A DNA stretch of 64,000 nucleotides from Paenibacillus sp. 453mf (GTDB taxonomy: Bacteria > Bacillota > Bacilli > Paenibacillales > Paenibacillaceae): the NCBI RefSeq assembly GCF_900116105.1, contig NZ_FPAC01000001.1, positions 920,862 through 984,861 on the forward strand, in the 5' to 3' direction. The position numbers were made by a program, and so were the translations under genes. Position 1 is the first letter of the stretch; each line of letters opens with the position of its first letter. The notes beneath the pieces are model-generated. The model was given only the letters and a program-made list of their open reading frames with translations, was not told the DNA's origin and did no database searches. Of this stretch, positions 56,751-64,000 are shown piece by piece.

Positions 56751-57272
56751 GTGGCAGACATAATCTCAACATCTAATGTATGGCCGAACTATTCGGCGGG
56801 CAATGTGGCCGCAGCCAGCGGAAAATCTACGCAGGAGATGGGCAAGGATCAATTTTTAAAAATTCTAATAACCCAGTTGCAGAATCAGAACCCGATGCAG
56901 CCGATGGAGGATAAAGAATTCATCGCTCAAATGGCACAATTCACTTCGGTCGAGCAGCTAACGAATATTTCAGGCCAGCTGGAGAGCTTGGCACAATCTC
57001 TAGGTGCAGCGTCCGGATTGATTGGCAAAAATGTAAGCTGGATCGGAAAAGATTCGGAGACGGGAGAATCAGGTGTGCTGACTGGACAGGTTGAGTCCAT
57101 CTTGATTCGTGACCAAATTCAGTACGCAATTATCGGTGATGAGGAAGTAGCTCTTACAGACATTATACAAATCAGTGACCCAGCATCAGCAGAGGGAGAA
57201 GAAATGCAACAGCCAGATACAGAGCTCGCTGTTGAAGAATCATCTGAAGATCAATCCGGTATGCAGGCATGA
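56751..57272 (+). CDS. flgD: Flagellar hook capping protein FlgD
   Basis: 173 residues; caps the growing hook. N-terminal MGKDQFLKILITQLQNQNPM and QPMEDKEFIAQMAQFTSVEQ are diagnostic. The C-terminus is acidic and shorter than in enterics. GTG start with GAAGTGAGG upstream. ATGA overlap with the next gene. Confidence 0.95.
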   Translation: MADIISTSNVWPNYSAGNVAAASGKSTQEMGKDQFLKILITQLQNQNPMQPMEDKEFIAQMAQFTSVEQLTNISGQLESLAQSLGAASGLIGKNVSWIGKDSETGESGVLTGQVESILIRDQIQYAIIGDEEVALTDIIQISDPASAEGEEMQQPDTELAVEESSEDQSGMQA

Positions 57273-57655
57273 GTAACATTTTAAGAGTAGGCCAGCTGTA
57301 TACGGGACCGGTATCGCCAGGAAGCCTTCGAGATGTCAACAAGAAGAGCACGAGCTCCTCAGCGGCAGGAACTTCTTTTCAGGAGCTATTAAATAATGAA
57401 TGGGTCAAGCTCAGTCAACATGCTTCCAAAAGACTTGCACAGCGTGGAATTGAGCTCGGAAATGAGCAGCTGATGAAGCTTGGTGATGCCATTGATAAGG
57501 CGGCAGCAAAAGGAGCAAAGGAAACGCTGGTATTGATGCAGGATACGGCCTTTATTGTGAATGTGCCGAACCGCACGGTTGTAACCGCGGTGAACGGAGG
57601 CTCCATGAGTGACAACGTATTTACTCAGATTGATAGCGCAGTAATTATTTCTTAA
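57269..57655 (+). CDS. Flagellar operon protein, TIGR02530 type
   Basis: 128 residues. The conserved core FQELLNNEWVKLSQHASKRL, LAQRGIELG and KGAKETLVLMQDTAFIVNVP fits the small flagellar operon protein found between flgD and flgE in Bacillota. No membrane segment. Its role in hook assembly is not established. It starts inside the flgD stop codon. Confidence 0.85.
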   Translation: MSNILRVGQLYTGPVSPGSLRDVNKKSTSSSAAGTSFQELLNNEWVKLSQHASKRLAQRGIELGNEQLMKLGDAIDKAAAKGAKETLVLMQDTAFIVNVPNRTVVTAVNGGSMSDNVFTQIDSAVIIS

Positions 57656-57737
57656 CCGGCTGGCCCTAACGGAGAGCCTTCATGCCGTGGACCGACAGAA
57701 GCGGCAAAAATAACTTAACTTGGAAAGGTAGTGCAAA

Positions 57738-58553
57738 ATGCTGAAGTCTATGTATTCCGGAGTATCCGGAATGAGAGGATTCCAAACCAAACTTGATGTG
57801 ATCGGTAACAACATTGCAAACGTGAATACGACAGGATTTAAATCCAGCCGGGTTATGTTCAAGGATATCATGAGCCAGACAATCTCAGGAACAACTGCTC
57901 CAACTGATGAGAGTGGAGGAGTAAATGCGAAGCAGGTAGGTCTTGGAGTGAATGTGGGCTCAATTGATACATTACATCTTGCCGGCTCTGCCCAGACTAC
58001 CAATAACCCTACGGATTTACGTTTAGAAGGAAATGGATTCTTTCTTGTTGGTCTTACAGATGGTCAAGAACCTCCTTATCTTACGCGTGCTGGTGATTTT
58101 CATGTGGATGCGAATGGCAATCTCTTAACTTCTGACGGTTTGTTTGTCTTTGATTCTGATGGAGCGGCTATCGTGATTGACCCTGAAGTGGTGGCCTTTT
58201 CAATCGGTCAGAATGGGATGATCAATACACAGCTTGCCGATGGAACTGTTGCTGCAGATGTTCAGCTAGGGATTGGACTCGTAGCCAATCCGGGTGGTCT
58301 TGAGAAAATGGGGGGCAACCTGTACCGCATGACCTTGAATGCCAATCCAGAGGGAGAACTTGAAATCGTTACTGCCAATGACGCTGAAGCAGGTACTGGT
58401 GCAATTGTTACAGGGCAGCTTGAAATGTCTAACGTTGATCTTACAGGTGAATTTACGGAAATGATCGTGGCACAGCGGGGTTTCCAAGCGAATTCACGTA
58501 TTATTACAACCTCTGATGAAGTGCTTACTGAAGTAGTAAACCTCAAGCGTTAA
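57738..58553 (+). CDS. flgE: Flagellar hook protein FlgE
   Basis: 271 residues, typical of the short Bacillota FlgE. N-terminal MLKSMYSGVSGMRGFQTKLD and NNIANVNTTGFKSSRVMFKD, C-terminal LTGEFTEMIVAQRGFQANSR with the final VVNLKR, as in rod and hook axial proteins. AAAGGTAG lies upstream. Confidence 0.95.
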   Translation: MLKSMYSGVSGMRGFQTKLDVIGNNIANVNTTGFKSSRVMFKDIMSQTISGTTAPTDESGGVNAKQVGLGVNVGSIDTLHLAGSAQTTNNPTDLRLEGNGFFLVGLTDGQEPPYLTRAGDFHVDANGNLLTSDGLFVFDSDGAAIVIDPEVVAFSIGQNGMINTQLADGTVAADVQLGIGLVANPGGLEKMGGNLYRMTLNANPEGELEIVTANDAEAGTGAIVTGQLEMSNVDLTGEFTEMIVAQRGFQANSRIITTSDEVLTEVVNLKR

Positions 58554-58615
58554 TAATTTGATAGCTTAGGGGAGGCGGATTGCTTCCCTTAGGCACTTAA
58601 GCAGGAGGAAGACCC

Positions 58616-58840
58616 ATGATATTAGTGACGAGACTTAATGGTTCATCCATGTGGTTAAATGCGCTGCTCGTAGAAACTGTAGAAGAAACACCGGATACAT
58701 ACGTCACTCTCGTTACAGGAAAACGTTTGATTGTATTAGAAAAGGCAGACGAAATCATTAACAAGATCAAAGAGTATAACGGTGAAATAGGCATACATGC
58801 AGCAACGATAAAAGTGCAGCAACAAACGGAGGATTCCTAA
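58616..58840 (+). CDS. flbD: Flagellar protein FlbD/SwrD
   Basis: 74 residues. MILVTRLNGSSMWLNALLVE and TLVTGKRLIVLEKADEIINK match the small FlbD/SwrD (YlzI) family, which in B. subtilis is needed for full swarming torque. AGCAGGAGG site. It sits directly before fliL, as in Bacillus. Confidence 0.93.
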   Translation: MILVTRLNGSSMWLNALLVETVEETPDTYVTLVTGKRLIVLEKADEIINKIKEYNGEIGIHAATIKVQQQTEDS

Positions 58841-58841
58841 T

Positions 58842-59306
58842 ATGAAGAAGATGTTACCCTGGCTTTCAACGATCATGCTTGGCATTACGCTGATTGTGCT
58901 TGCCGCGGTTCTGCTAGTAGATCGATCTAATGCAGATAAGAGTTCAGATCAGAATTTAGCTGAAACTACAGCGACGAAGCATTTATCCGCAGATGAAATC
59001 GTAGAATTGACTTCAGAAATTACAGATATCAAGACAAACCTTGCAGGATATACGAATATCGTTCAATTGAACCTCGCTTTCCAGGTCAACTCCAAGGAAG
59101 CTAAAGAGGATTTTGAGAAAATCAAGGAAATTCAAATCAAGCCCGCCATACTGCAGAAGCTGGCCGACACCAAGCCTGAGCAGCTTGAGTCTGGCAAGAA
59201 CCGTGATTTGTTCCTAAGTGAGCTCACAGATCTGATTAATAAGGAATTGCCAAGCGGCAGAGTTATGGAAAGTAAAATAACTTCTATCGTGGTAGCAGGT
59301 TTGTAA
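58842..59306 (+). CDS. fliL: Flagellar basal-body protein FliL
   Basis: 154 residues. One N-terminal membrane helix (about 4-25) is followed by a FliL domain with NLAGYTNIVQLNLAFQVNSK and RDLFLSELTDLINKELPSG. It supports stator-rotor function. ATG at 58842, immediately after the flbD stop. Confidence 0.9.
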   Translation: MKKMLPWLSTIMLGITLIVLAAVLLVDRSNADKSSDQNLAETTATKHLSADEIVELTSEITDIKTNLAGYTNIVQLNLAFQVNSKEAKEDFEKIKEIQIKPAILQKLADTKPEQLESGKNRDLFLSELTDLINKELPSGRVMESKITSIVVAGL

Positions 59307-59353
59307 TGCAGCTTACGTAAGATCATTTTTATTTCTGCAAGGGGGTGAGATAA

Positions 59354-60352
59354 ATGGTTGATGTACTTTCACAGAATGAGATAGATGCCCTCCTCGCTGC
59401 TCTTTCCTCTGGGGAGATGGATGCTGAAGAACTCAAGAAGGAAGAAACAGCGAGAAAGATCAGATCCTATGATTTTAAACGTGCTGTACGTTTTTCGAAG
59501 GATCATATTCGAAGCTTAACTCGTATACATGAAAATTTTGCGAGGTATCTGACCACTTATTTTTCAGCGCAATTACGAACTTTTGTTCAAATTAATGTTG
59601 TTCAGGTCGAACAGCTGCCTTATGACGAATTTATCAGGTCCATACCGAAGATGACGATATTGAATATTTTTGAAGCGGAGCCGCTCCAAGGCAGAATGGT
59701 GCTCGAAGTACACCCTAACGTTGCTTATGCGATGCTGGATCGTTTACTAGGAGGTCCCGGGACCTCATCAGCCAAGACGAGTTCTATGACCGAGATTGAA
59801 ACAACGATTATGGAACGAATATTCAGCAGAGCATTCGACAGTCTGCAAGAAGCGTGGAAGACGGTACTTGATATCACACCAAGAATGGAAGCACTGGAGA
59901 CCAATCCGCAGTTTATGCAGATTGTATCTCCGAACGAGACCATTGCTCTTATTTCGCTCAGCACAAAGATCGGTGACACAACAGGAATGATTAATTTATG
60001 CATTCCGCATGTGGTGGTTGAACCGATCATGTCCAAGCTGTCAACGCATCAGTGGTTCATATCTGAGAAAAAATCGAGAGCGCCTGAAGAAGTCGTAGCA
60101 CTAAAAGAGAGAGTTAAAAAAGCGAAATTGCCGATCATAGCAGAACTGGGCGAGTCGAATATTTCCATAGCAGAGTTCCTATCCTTGAATGTCGGAGATG
60201 TCATTACTTTGAATAAGCCGGTTGAAGAAGGGCTGACGATCAAAGTGGGGGAACGGGCCAAATTTATGGGGAGTCCGGGAACACTCAGAGATCGAGTAGC
60301 CGTGCAGATAGATGAGATTCTGATTGAAGGAGTTGAAGAGCTTGACGAGTAA
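59354..60352 (+). CDS. fliM: Flagellar motor switch protein FliM
   Basis: 332 residues. N-terminal LSQNEIDALLAAL is the CheY-P binding peptide. The middle CheC-like domain has RIHENFARYLTTYFSAQL and MLDRLLGGPG, and the C-terminal SpoA domain has ISIAEFLSLNVGDVITLNKP. GGGGGTGAG precedes the ATG. It overlaps fliY. Confidence 0.96.
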   Translation: MVDVLSQNEIDALLAALSSGEMDAEELKKEETARKIRSYDFKRAVRFSKDHIRSLTRIHENFARYLTTYFSAQLRTFVQINVVQVEQLPYDEFIRSIPKMTILNIFEAEPLQGRMVLEVHPNVAYAMLDRLLGGPGTSSAKTSSMTEIETTIMERIFSRAFDSLQEAWKTVLDITPRMEALETNPQFMQIVSPNETIALISLSTKIGDTTGMINLCIPHVVVEPIMSKLSTHQWFISEKKSRAPEEVVALKERVKKAKLPIIAELGESNISIAEFLSLNVGDVITLNKPVEEGLTIKVGERAKFMGSPGTLRDRVAVQIDEILIEGVEELDE

Positions 60353-61619
60353 AGATTATTTGTCCCAGGAAGAAATAGATGCTCTATTGAAGCAATCTGA
60401 ATCCATTTCCAGTGGAGAGCCTGTAGTTAAGACAGTTGACGATTATCTCACACCGCTGGAGCAGGATGCACTGGGCGAAATTGGCAACATTACTTTCGGG
60501 AGTGCGGCAACAGCTCTGTCCACCTTGCTCGGGAATAAAGTTGATATAACAACACCTAAAATTTCGATAATTAATCGATCACAGTTTGAAGAGGAATTCC
60601 CAAAACCGCATGTCACCGTACATGTTACGTACGTGGATGGATTTGAAGGAATTAATTCCCTTGTGATCAAAAAGCGGGATGCACAGGTTATAGCTGACCT
60701 GATGCTCGGCGGTGAAGGGAATCCGCAGGATGAGGAACTGAATGAGATTCATATCAGTGCGGTTCAAGAAGCAATGAATCAGATGATGGGATCTTCAGCA
60801 ACCTCCATGTCCACTTTGTTTAATCGTTTCGTTAATATTTCTCCGCCAAGCATCGACATTTTGAATATGTCCAGCGGCGAAGGGCTTAACAATTTCCCAA
60901 TGGATGAAACGCTGATTAAGGTTTCCTTCAGATTGCTGATTGGGGATTTGATAGATTCAAACATTATGCAGCTGTTAAGAGTAGATTTTTCGAAAAATAT
61001 GGTTCATATGCTCATCCACGGATCGTCAGATCCTGCAGAAGAAGCAGCAAATGAAATTGCAGCAGCGATTGAAGAGATTGCAGAACCAGCAGCTCCGGCA
61101 GCGCAGCCCCCGGTACAGACTCCCGTGCAGGAGCATCCGAACAGTATGCCTTCTTCACCTGCTGAACCGATGCAGATGCCGGGCACGCCATATCAGGAGC
61201 CTTGGCAGGGACAAACGGCGATGCCACCAATGCCGCAGCAAATGCAGAATATGCAATATAACGAACCACAACATTACGGAAATATGCACGCTCGCGGTGT
61301 AAATGTGCAACCTGTACAGTTCGCAAATTTCAACAATGGAAATTTTGGGCAGCAAAGCGACAATAATTTGAATTTATTGATGGACATACCGCTTAAAGTC
61401 ACCGTAGAATTAGGAAGGACCCAGAAGCAAATTAAGGATATTTTGGAACTATCTCAGGGATCGATCATTGAACTGGACAAGCTTGCCGGTGAACCTGTAG
61501 ATATTCTTGTAAACCAGAAGCTGATCGCTAAAGGCGAGGTCGTTGTCATTGACGAGAACTTTGGTGTACGTGTAACAGATATCATCAGTGAATGGGACCG
61601 ACTACAGAAAATACAATAA
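60342..61619 (+). CDS. fliY: Flagellar switch / CheY-P phosphatase FliY
   Basis: 425 residues from TTG at 60342, 9 nt after AAGGAG; earlier in-frame TTGs overlap that site. N-terminal LSQEEIDALLKQ may bind CheY-P. Two phosphatase helices DALGEIGN and SAVQEAMN show the DxxxExxN/SxxxExxN active sites. A Pro/Gln/Met-rich linker (about 255-340) follows, then a FliN-type SpoA domain (VELGRTQKQIKDILELSQGS). It dephosphorylates CheY-P at the switch. Confidence 0.94.
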   Translation: MTSKDYLSQEEIDALLKQSESISSGEPVVKTVDDYLTPLEQDALGEIGNITFGSAATALSTLLGNKVDITTPKISIINRSQFEEEFPKPHVTVHVTYVDGFEGINSLVIKKRDAQVIADLMLGGEGNPQDEELNEIHISAVQEAMNQMMGSSATSMSTLFNRFVNISPPSIDILNMSSGEGLNNFPMDETLIKVSFRLLIGDLIDSNIMQLLRVDFSKNMVHMLIHGSSDPAEEAANEIAAAIEEIAEPAAPAAQPPVQTPVQEHPNSMPSSPAEPMQMPGTPYQEPWQGQTAMPPMPQQMQNMQYNEPQHYGNMHARGVNVQPVQFANFNNGNFGQQSDNNLNLLMDIPLKVTVELGRTQKQIKDILELSQGSIIELDKLAGEPVDILVNQKLIAKGEVVVIDENFGVRVTDIISEWDRLQKIQ

Positions 61620-61649
61620 GCACAATTTTTGGGGAGGATTTTAACTAAC

Positions 61650-62015
61650 ATGGCAAATCGAATTTTAATCGTGGACGACGCAGCATTTATGAGAATGATG
61701 ATTCGGGACATTCTGACAAAAAACGGGTTTGAGGTTGTCGGAGAAGCCCAAGATGGAGCACAAGCTATTGAAAAGTATAAGGAGCTTCGTCCTGACTTGA
61801 TTACAATGGATATCACCATGCCAGAAATGGACGGAATTGCCGCACTGAAGGAAATCAAAAAGATTGATCCTAACGCTAAAGTCATCATGTGTTCTGCAAT
61901 GGGACAGCAGGCAATGGTAATTGACGCCATTCAGGCTGGTGCGAAGGACTTCATCGTTAAGCCGTTCCAATCCGATCGTGTAATCGAAGCGATTAACAAG
62001 ACGTTAGGTATTTAA
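61650..62015 (+). CDS. cheY: Chemotaxis response regulator CheY
   Basis: 121 residues, single receiver domain. ILIVDDAAFMR carries the acidic pair, LITMDITMPEMDG the phospho-acceptor Asp, and FIVKPFQ the conserved Lys. The ATG at 61650 follows GGGGAGGAT. Gene order fliY-cheY-fliO-fliP matches B. subtilis. Confidence 0.97.
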   Translation: MANRILIVDDAAFMRMMIRDILTKNGFEVVGEAQDGAQAIEKYKELRPDLITMDITMPEMDGIAALKEIKKIDPNAKVIMCSAMGQQAMVIDAIQAGAKDFIVKPFQSDRVIEAINKTLGI

Positions 62016-62022
62016 TCGATAG

Positions 62023-62541
62023 ATGGAAGCCGCTAGTAGTACCAACACGATGGAAACCAGCTATTATGGCCAGCTGCTATGGGTAATTGTAGTCCTTATT
62101 GCGATAATCGCAGCCATCGTGCTGCTCGTACGCTGGCTGGGTCGTAAGAATCAACACTTTTTCCAAAAGAAAGCGATGCGAGTTGTGGGTGGAGTCGGTC
62201 TTGGACCGAGCAAGTCAATTCAAATCGTTGAGATCGGAAGTAAACTATATATCCTTGGGGTTGGTGAGGATATCAATGTTATTGATACCTTGGCTGATCC
62301 CGAGGAGATCAGTCTGCTAATGAAGCAATTTGAGCTTGAAGGAAGGGAAACAACAACATTATTCTCAACTATCGAGACTCTGAAGACCCGGCTTAATCGA
62401 AAAACGACCAAGTCTGAAGAAGTTGATGAAGCTGACTTTAAGCAATTATTTGAACAGAAACTTCAAGAAATGCCAGATCGCAAGGAACAGATGGAAGACT
62501 GGCTTCAAGAAGATACTAGAGATCGGTCGAGGGATTCATGA
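62023..62541 (+). CDS. fliO: Flagellar biosynthesis protein FliO (FliZ)
   Basis: 172 residues. One membrane helix (about 18-42, LLWVIVVLIAIIAAIVLLV) is followed by a FliO domain with RVVGGVGLGPSKSIQIVEIG and YILGVGEDINVIDTLADPEE. It lacks the N-terminal signal peptide present in the longer B. subtilis FliZ. No clear ribosome site precedes the ATG at 62023. It overlaps fliP as ATGA. Confidence 0.85.
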   Translation: MEAASSTNTMETSYYGQLLWVIVVLIAIIAAIVLLVRWLGRKNQHFFQKKAMRVVGGVGLGPSKSIQIVEIGSKLYILGVGEDINVIDTLADPEEISLLMKQFELEGRETTTLFSTIETLKTRLNRKTTKSEEVDEADFKQLFEQKLQEMPDRKEQMEDWLQEDTRDRSRDS

Positions 62542-63296
62542 ATAAGAAGATTGTAGTTGCATGTCTGTTGTGGGTGTGCCTGACGGTATTCCATGGTACA
62601 GAGGCCTTTGCCGCACAGCCGATCCCTGATATTTCTATCGAGTTTGGGAATACGGAAGGCGAAGAACCGAGCACAAGCGCATTATCAATTATTTTACTCG
62701 TTACGGTATTAAGCATTGCACCTGCAATTCTCGTATTAATGACAAGCTTTACTAGGATCGTTATCGTCCTGAGCTTTGTCAGAACATCGCTCGGTACGAA
62801 CCAAATGCCGCCGAACCAAGTACTTGTCGGACTGGCACTTTTTTTGACCTTGTTTATTATGTCTCCAACCATATCACAAATGAATGAAGCCGCACTCCAG
62901 CCTTATCTGAGAGGAGAGCTTACACAGACGGAAGCACTGGAGGAGGCAGCGGATCCGATGAAGGAATTCATGTTCTCTCATACAAGAGAGAAGGATTTGC
63001 TGCTGTTTATGGAATACACCGGAACGGAAAAACCCGAGTCCTATGAGGATATTCCATTACATGTACTTGTTCCAGCCTATGCCATAAGTGAATTGAAAAC
63101 TGCATTCCAGATGGGCTTTATGATATTTATTCCATTTTTAGTCATTGATATTGTCGTGTCGAGTGTACTTATGGCGATGGGGATGATGATGCTCCCGCCT
63201 GTCATGATATCACTGCCCTTCAAGATACTTCTCTTTGTTCTGGTGGATGGCTGGTATTTGGTCGTAAAATCTCTGTTATTAAGTTTCAGTCCTTAA
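62538..63296 (+). CDS. fliP: Flagellar export gate protein FliP
   Basis: 252 residues. A cleavable-type signal peptide (VVACLLWVCLTVFHG, then TEAFA) is followed by the FliP core: RIVIVLSFVRTSLGTNQMPP, QVLVGLALFLTLFIMSP, FQMGFMIFIPFLVIDIVVSS, and C-terminal LVDGWYLVVKSLL. Core subunit of the export gate. ATGA overlap with fliO. Confidence 0.96.
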   Translation: MNKKIVVACLLWVCLTVFHGTEAFAAQPIPDISIEFGNTEGEEPSTSALSIILLVTVLSIAPAILVLMTSFTRIVIVLSFVRTSLGTNQMPPNQVLVGLALFLTLFIMSPTISQMNEAALQPYLRGELTQTEALEEAADPMKEFMFSHTREKDLLLFMEYTGTEKPESYEDIPLHVLVPAYAISELKTAFQMGFMIFIPFLVIDIVVSSVLMAMGMMMLPPVMISLPFKILLFVLVDGWYLVVKSLLLSFSP

Positions 63297-63331
63297 ATTA
63301 GGGCGCATCTAGACATTGGAGGCAAGCGGCC

Positions 63332-63601
63332 ATGACATCCGATTTTATCATTGAGCTGGCTGGGCAAGCGATTTTTATTGCACTGGAAATCAGTGCGCCA
63401 ATGCTTGTATTAGGGCTTGTAGTAGGTCTTATTATCAGTATTTTTCAAGCGACAACACAGATCCAGGAGCAGACACTGGCTTTTGTTCCCAAGATTATCG
63501 CGGTACTTGTGGCGCTATTGTTATTTGGGCCCTGGATACTTGCAACAATGGTCGATTTCACATTTAACATTTTGGATAATCTTCATACTTATATCGGGTA
63601 G
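63332..63601 (+). CDS. fliQ: Flagellar export gate protein FliQ
   Basis: 89 residues with two membrane helices. ALEISAPMLVLGLVVGLIIS and FQATTQIQEQTLAFVPKIIA are the family signature. GGAGG lies upstream of the ATG, 35 bp after fliP. Confidence 0.95.
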   Translation: MTSDFIIELAGQAIFIALEISAPMLVLGLVVGLIISIFQATTQIQEQTLAFVPKIIAVLVALLLFGPWILATMVDFTFNILDNLHTYIG

Positions 63602-63613
63602 GCATACACAAAC

Positions 63614-64000
63614 ATGGAGATGATGCTTCAAGGTTTTTCTGTCGCTCTGCTTATTTTTTGTCGAATTACAGCATTTTTTGTTGCTGCACCTATATTTTCC
63701 ACTCCGGGGGTTCCAGGGGTATTTAAGATTGGAATATCTTTTTTTATCTCAGTCATCGTGTACCTCACTTTTGGCTTGGGTCAGTCGGTTCCGATGGATG
63801 GTCAATATATTCTGCTCATTGTTAAAGAAATTCTGATGGGTCTGCTGCTGGGTTACATTGCACTGCTCATGATTACAGCGATACAAACAGCAGGCGCATT
63901 TATCGATATTCAGATTGGGTTTGGGATGGCAAACGTCTATGACCCAATGACAGGCGCGGCCGCTCCTTTGACCGGTAATGTGAAGTATGCATTTGCTGTT
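63614..64000 (+). CDS. fliR: Flagellar export gate protein FliR (partial)
   Basis: 129 codons remain open to the window end. The sequence is hydrophobic and matches FliR: CRITAFFVAAPIF, VPGVFKIGISFFISVIVYL, AFIDIQIGFGMANVYDP. ATG at 63614 is the first plausible start, with ATGs at 63620 and 63623 as alternatives; the ribosome site is weak. Only 12 nt separate it from fliQ, so it is likely coupled. flhB should follow outside the window. Confidence 0.93.
   Translation, partial: MEMMLQGFSVALLIFCRITAFFVAAPIFSTPGVPGVFKIGISFFISVIVYLTFGLGQSVPMDGQYILLIVKEILMGLLLGYIALLMITAIQTAGAFIDIQIGFGMANVYDPMTGAAAPLTGNVKYAFAV

Noticed and set aside
1..64000. tRNA, rRNA, CRISPR array or complete insertion sequence
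   Set aside because: Read-through of intergenic regions showed none; only an internal IS3 fragment without ends was found.

Overview
The window is a chromosomal segment of a Gram-positive, endospore-former-type Bacillota. It is most likely Paenibacillus or a close relative. This is inferred from the Bacillus subtilis-like core order plsX-fabHDG-acpP-fabF-rnc-smc-ftsY / ylxM-ffh-rpsP-khpA-rimM-trmD-rplS-lepB-rbgA-rnhB-ylqG-ylqH / sucCD-dprA-topA-trmFO-hslVU-flgB..., the strong GGAGG ribosome binding sites, and the frequent TTG and GTG starts. Almost all core genes are on the + strand. No tRNA, rRNA or CRISPR array was seen.

Layout. 1-5500: fatty-acid synthesis block (plsX end, fabH, fabD, fabG, acpP, fabF) and rnc. 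5862-10523: smc and ftsY. 10640-14510: a five-gene minus-strand glycan or surface module (two glycosyltransferases, a polysaccharide pyruvyl transferase and two small related beta-domain proteins), followed on the + strand by UDP-GlcNAc 2-epimerase and a hemolysin III-type membrane protein. This block separates ftsY from ylxM-ffh. 16735-24104: SRP, ribosome and tRNA maturation genes. 24506-27267: ylqG and ylqH (FliK-like and FlhB-tail-like proteins) and yraN. 27575-29332: a nitroreductase behind a near-consensus Fur box, and an orphan predicted PD-(D/E)XK nuclease. 29576-31159: comM on the minus strand.

31.2-37.0 kb is an A/T-rich accessory island flanked by two copies of an ~80-bp imperfect palindromic repeat; one copy is the 5' leader of comM. 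Inside it are a frameshifted secreted protein, a truncated phage-type amidase, a three-gene cluster of unknown exported or membrane-anchored proteins, an IS3-family transposase fragment, and the decayed tip of an RHS/YD-repeat toxin followed by a frameshifted immunity gene.

37415-47235: ohrR, sucCD, dprA, topA, trmFO and hslVU. From 47730 to the end runs the flagellar/chemotaxis operon flgB-flgC-fliE-fliF-fliG-fliH-fliI-fliJ-motE-like-fliK-flgD-TIGR02530-flgE-flbD-fliL-fliM-fliY-cheY-fliO-fliP-fliQ-fliR (cut by the window end). It encodes basal body, export apparatus, hook and switch, with many overlaps suggesting translational coupling. Its roughly 490-nt leader contains nested hairpins with a possible pseudoknot and is one of the more interesting unexplained structures. 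The other candidates for something undescribed are the flanking palindromic repeats with the comM leader and the three-gene exported cluster.
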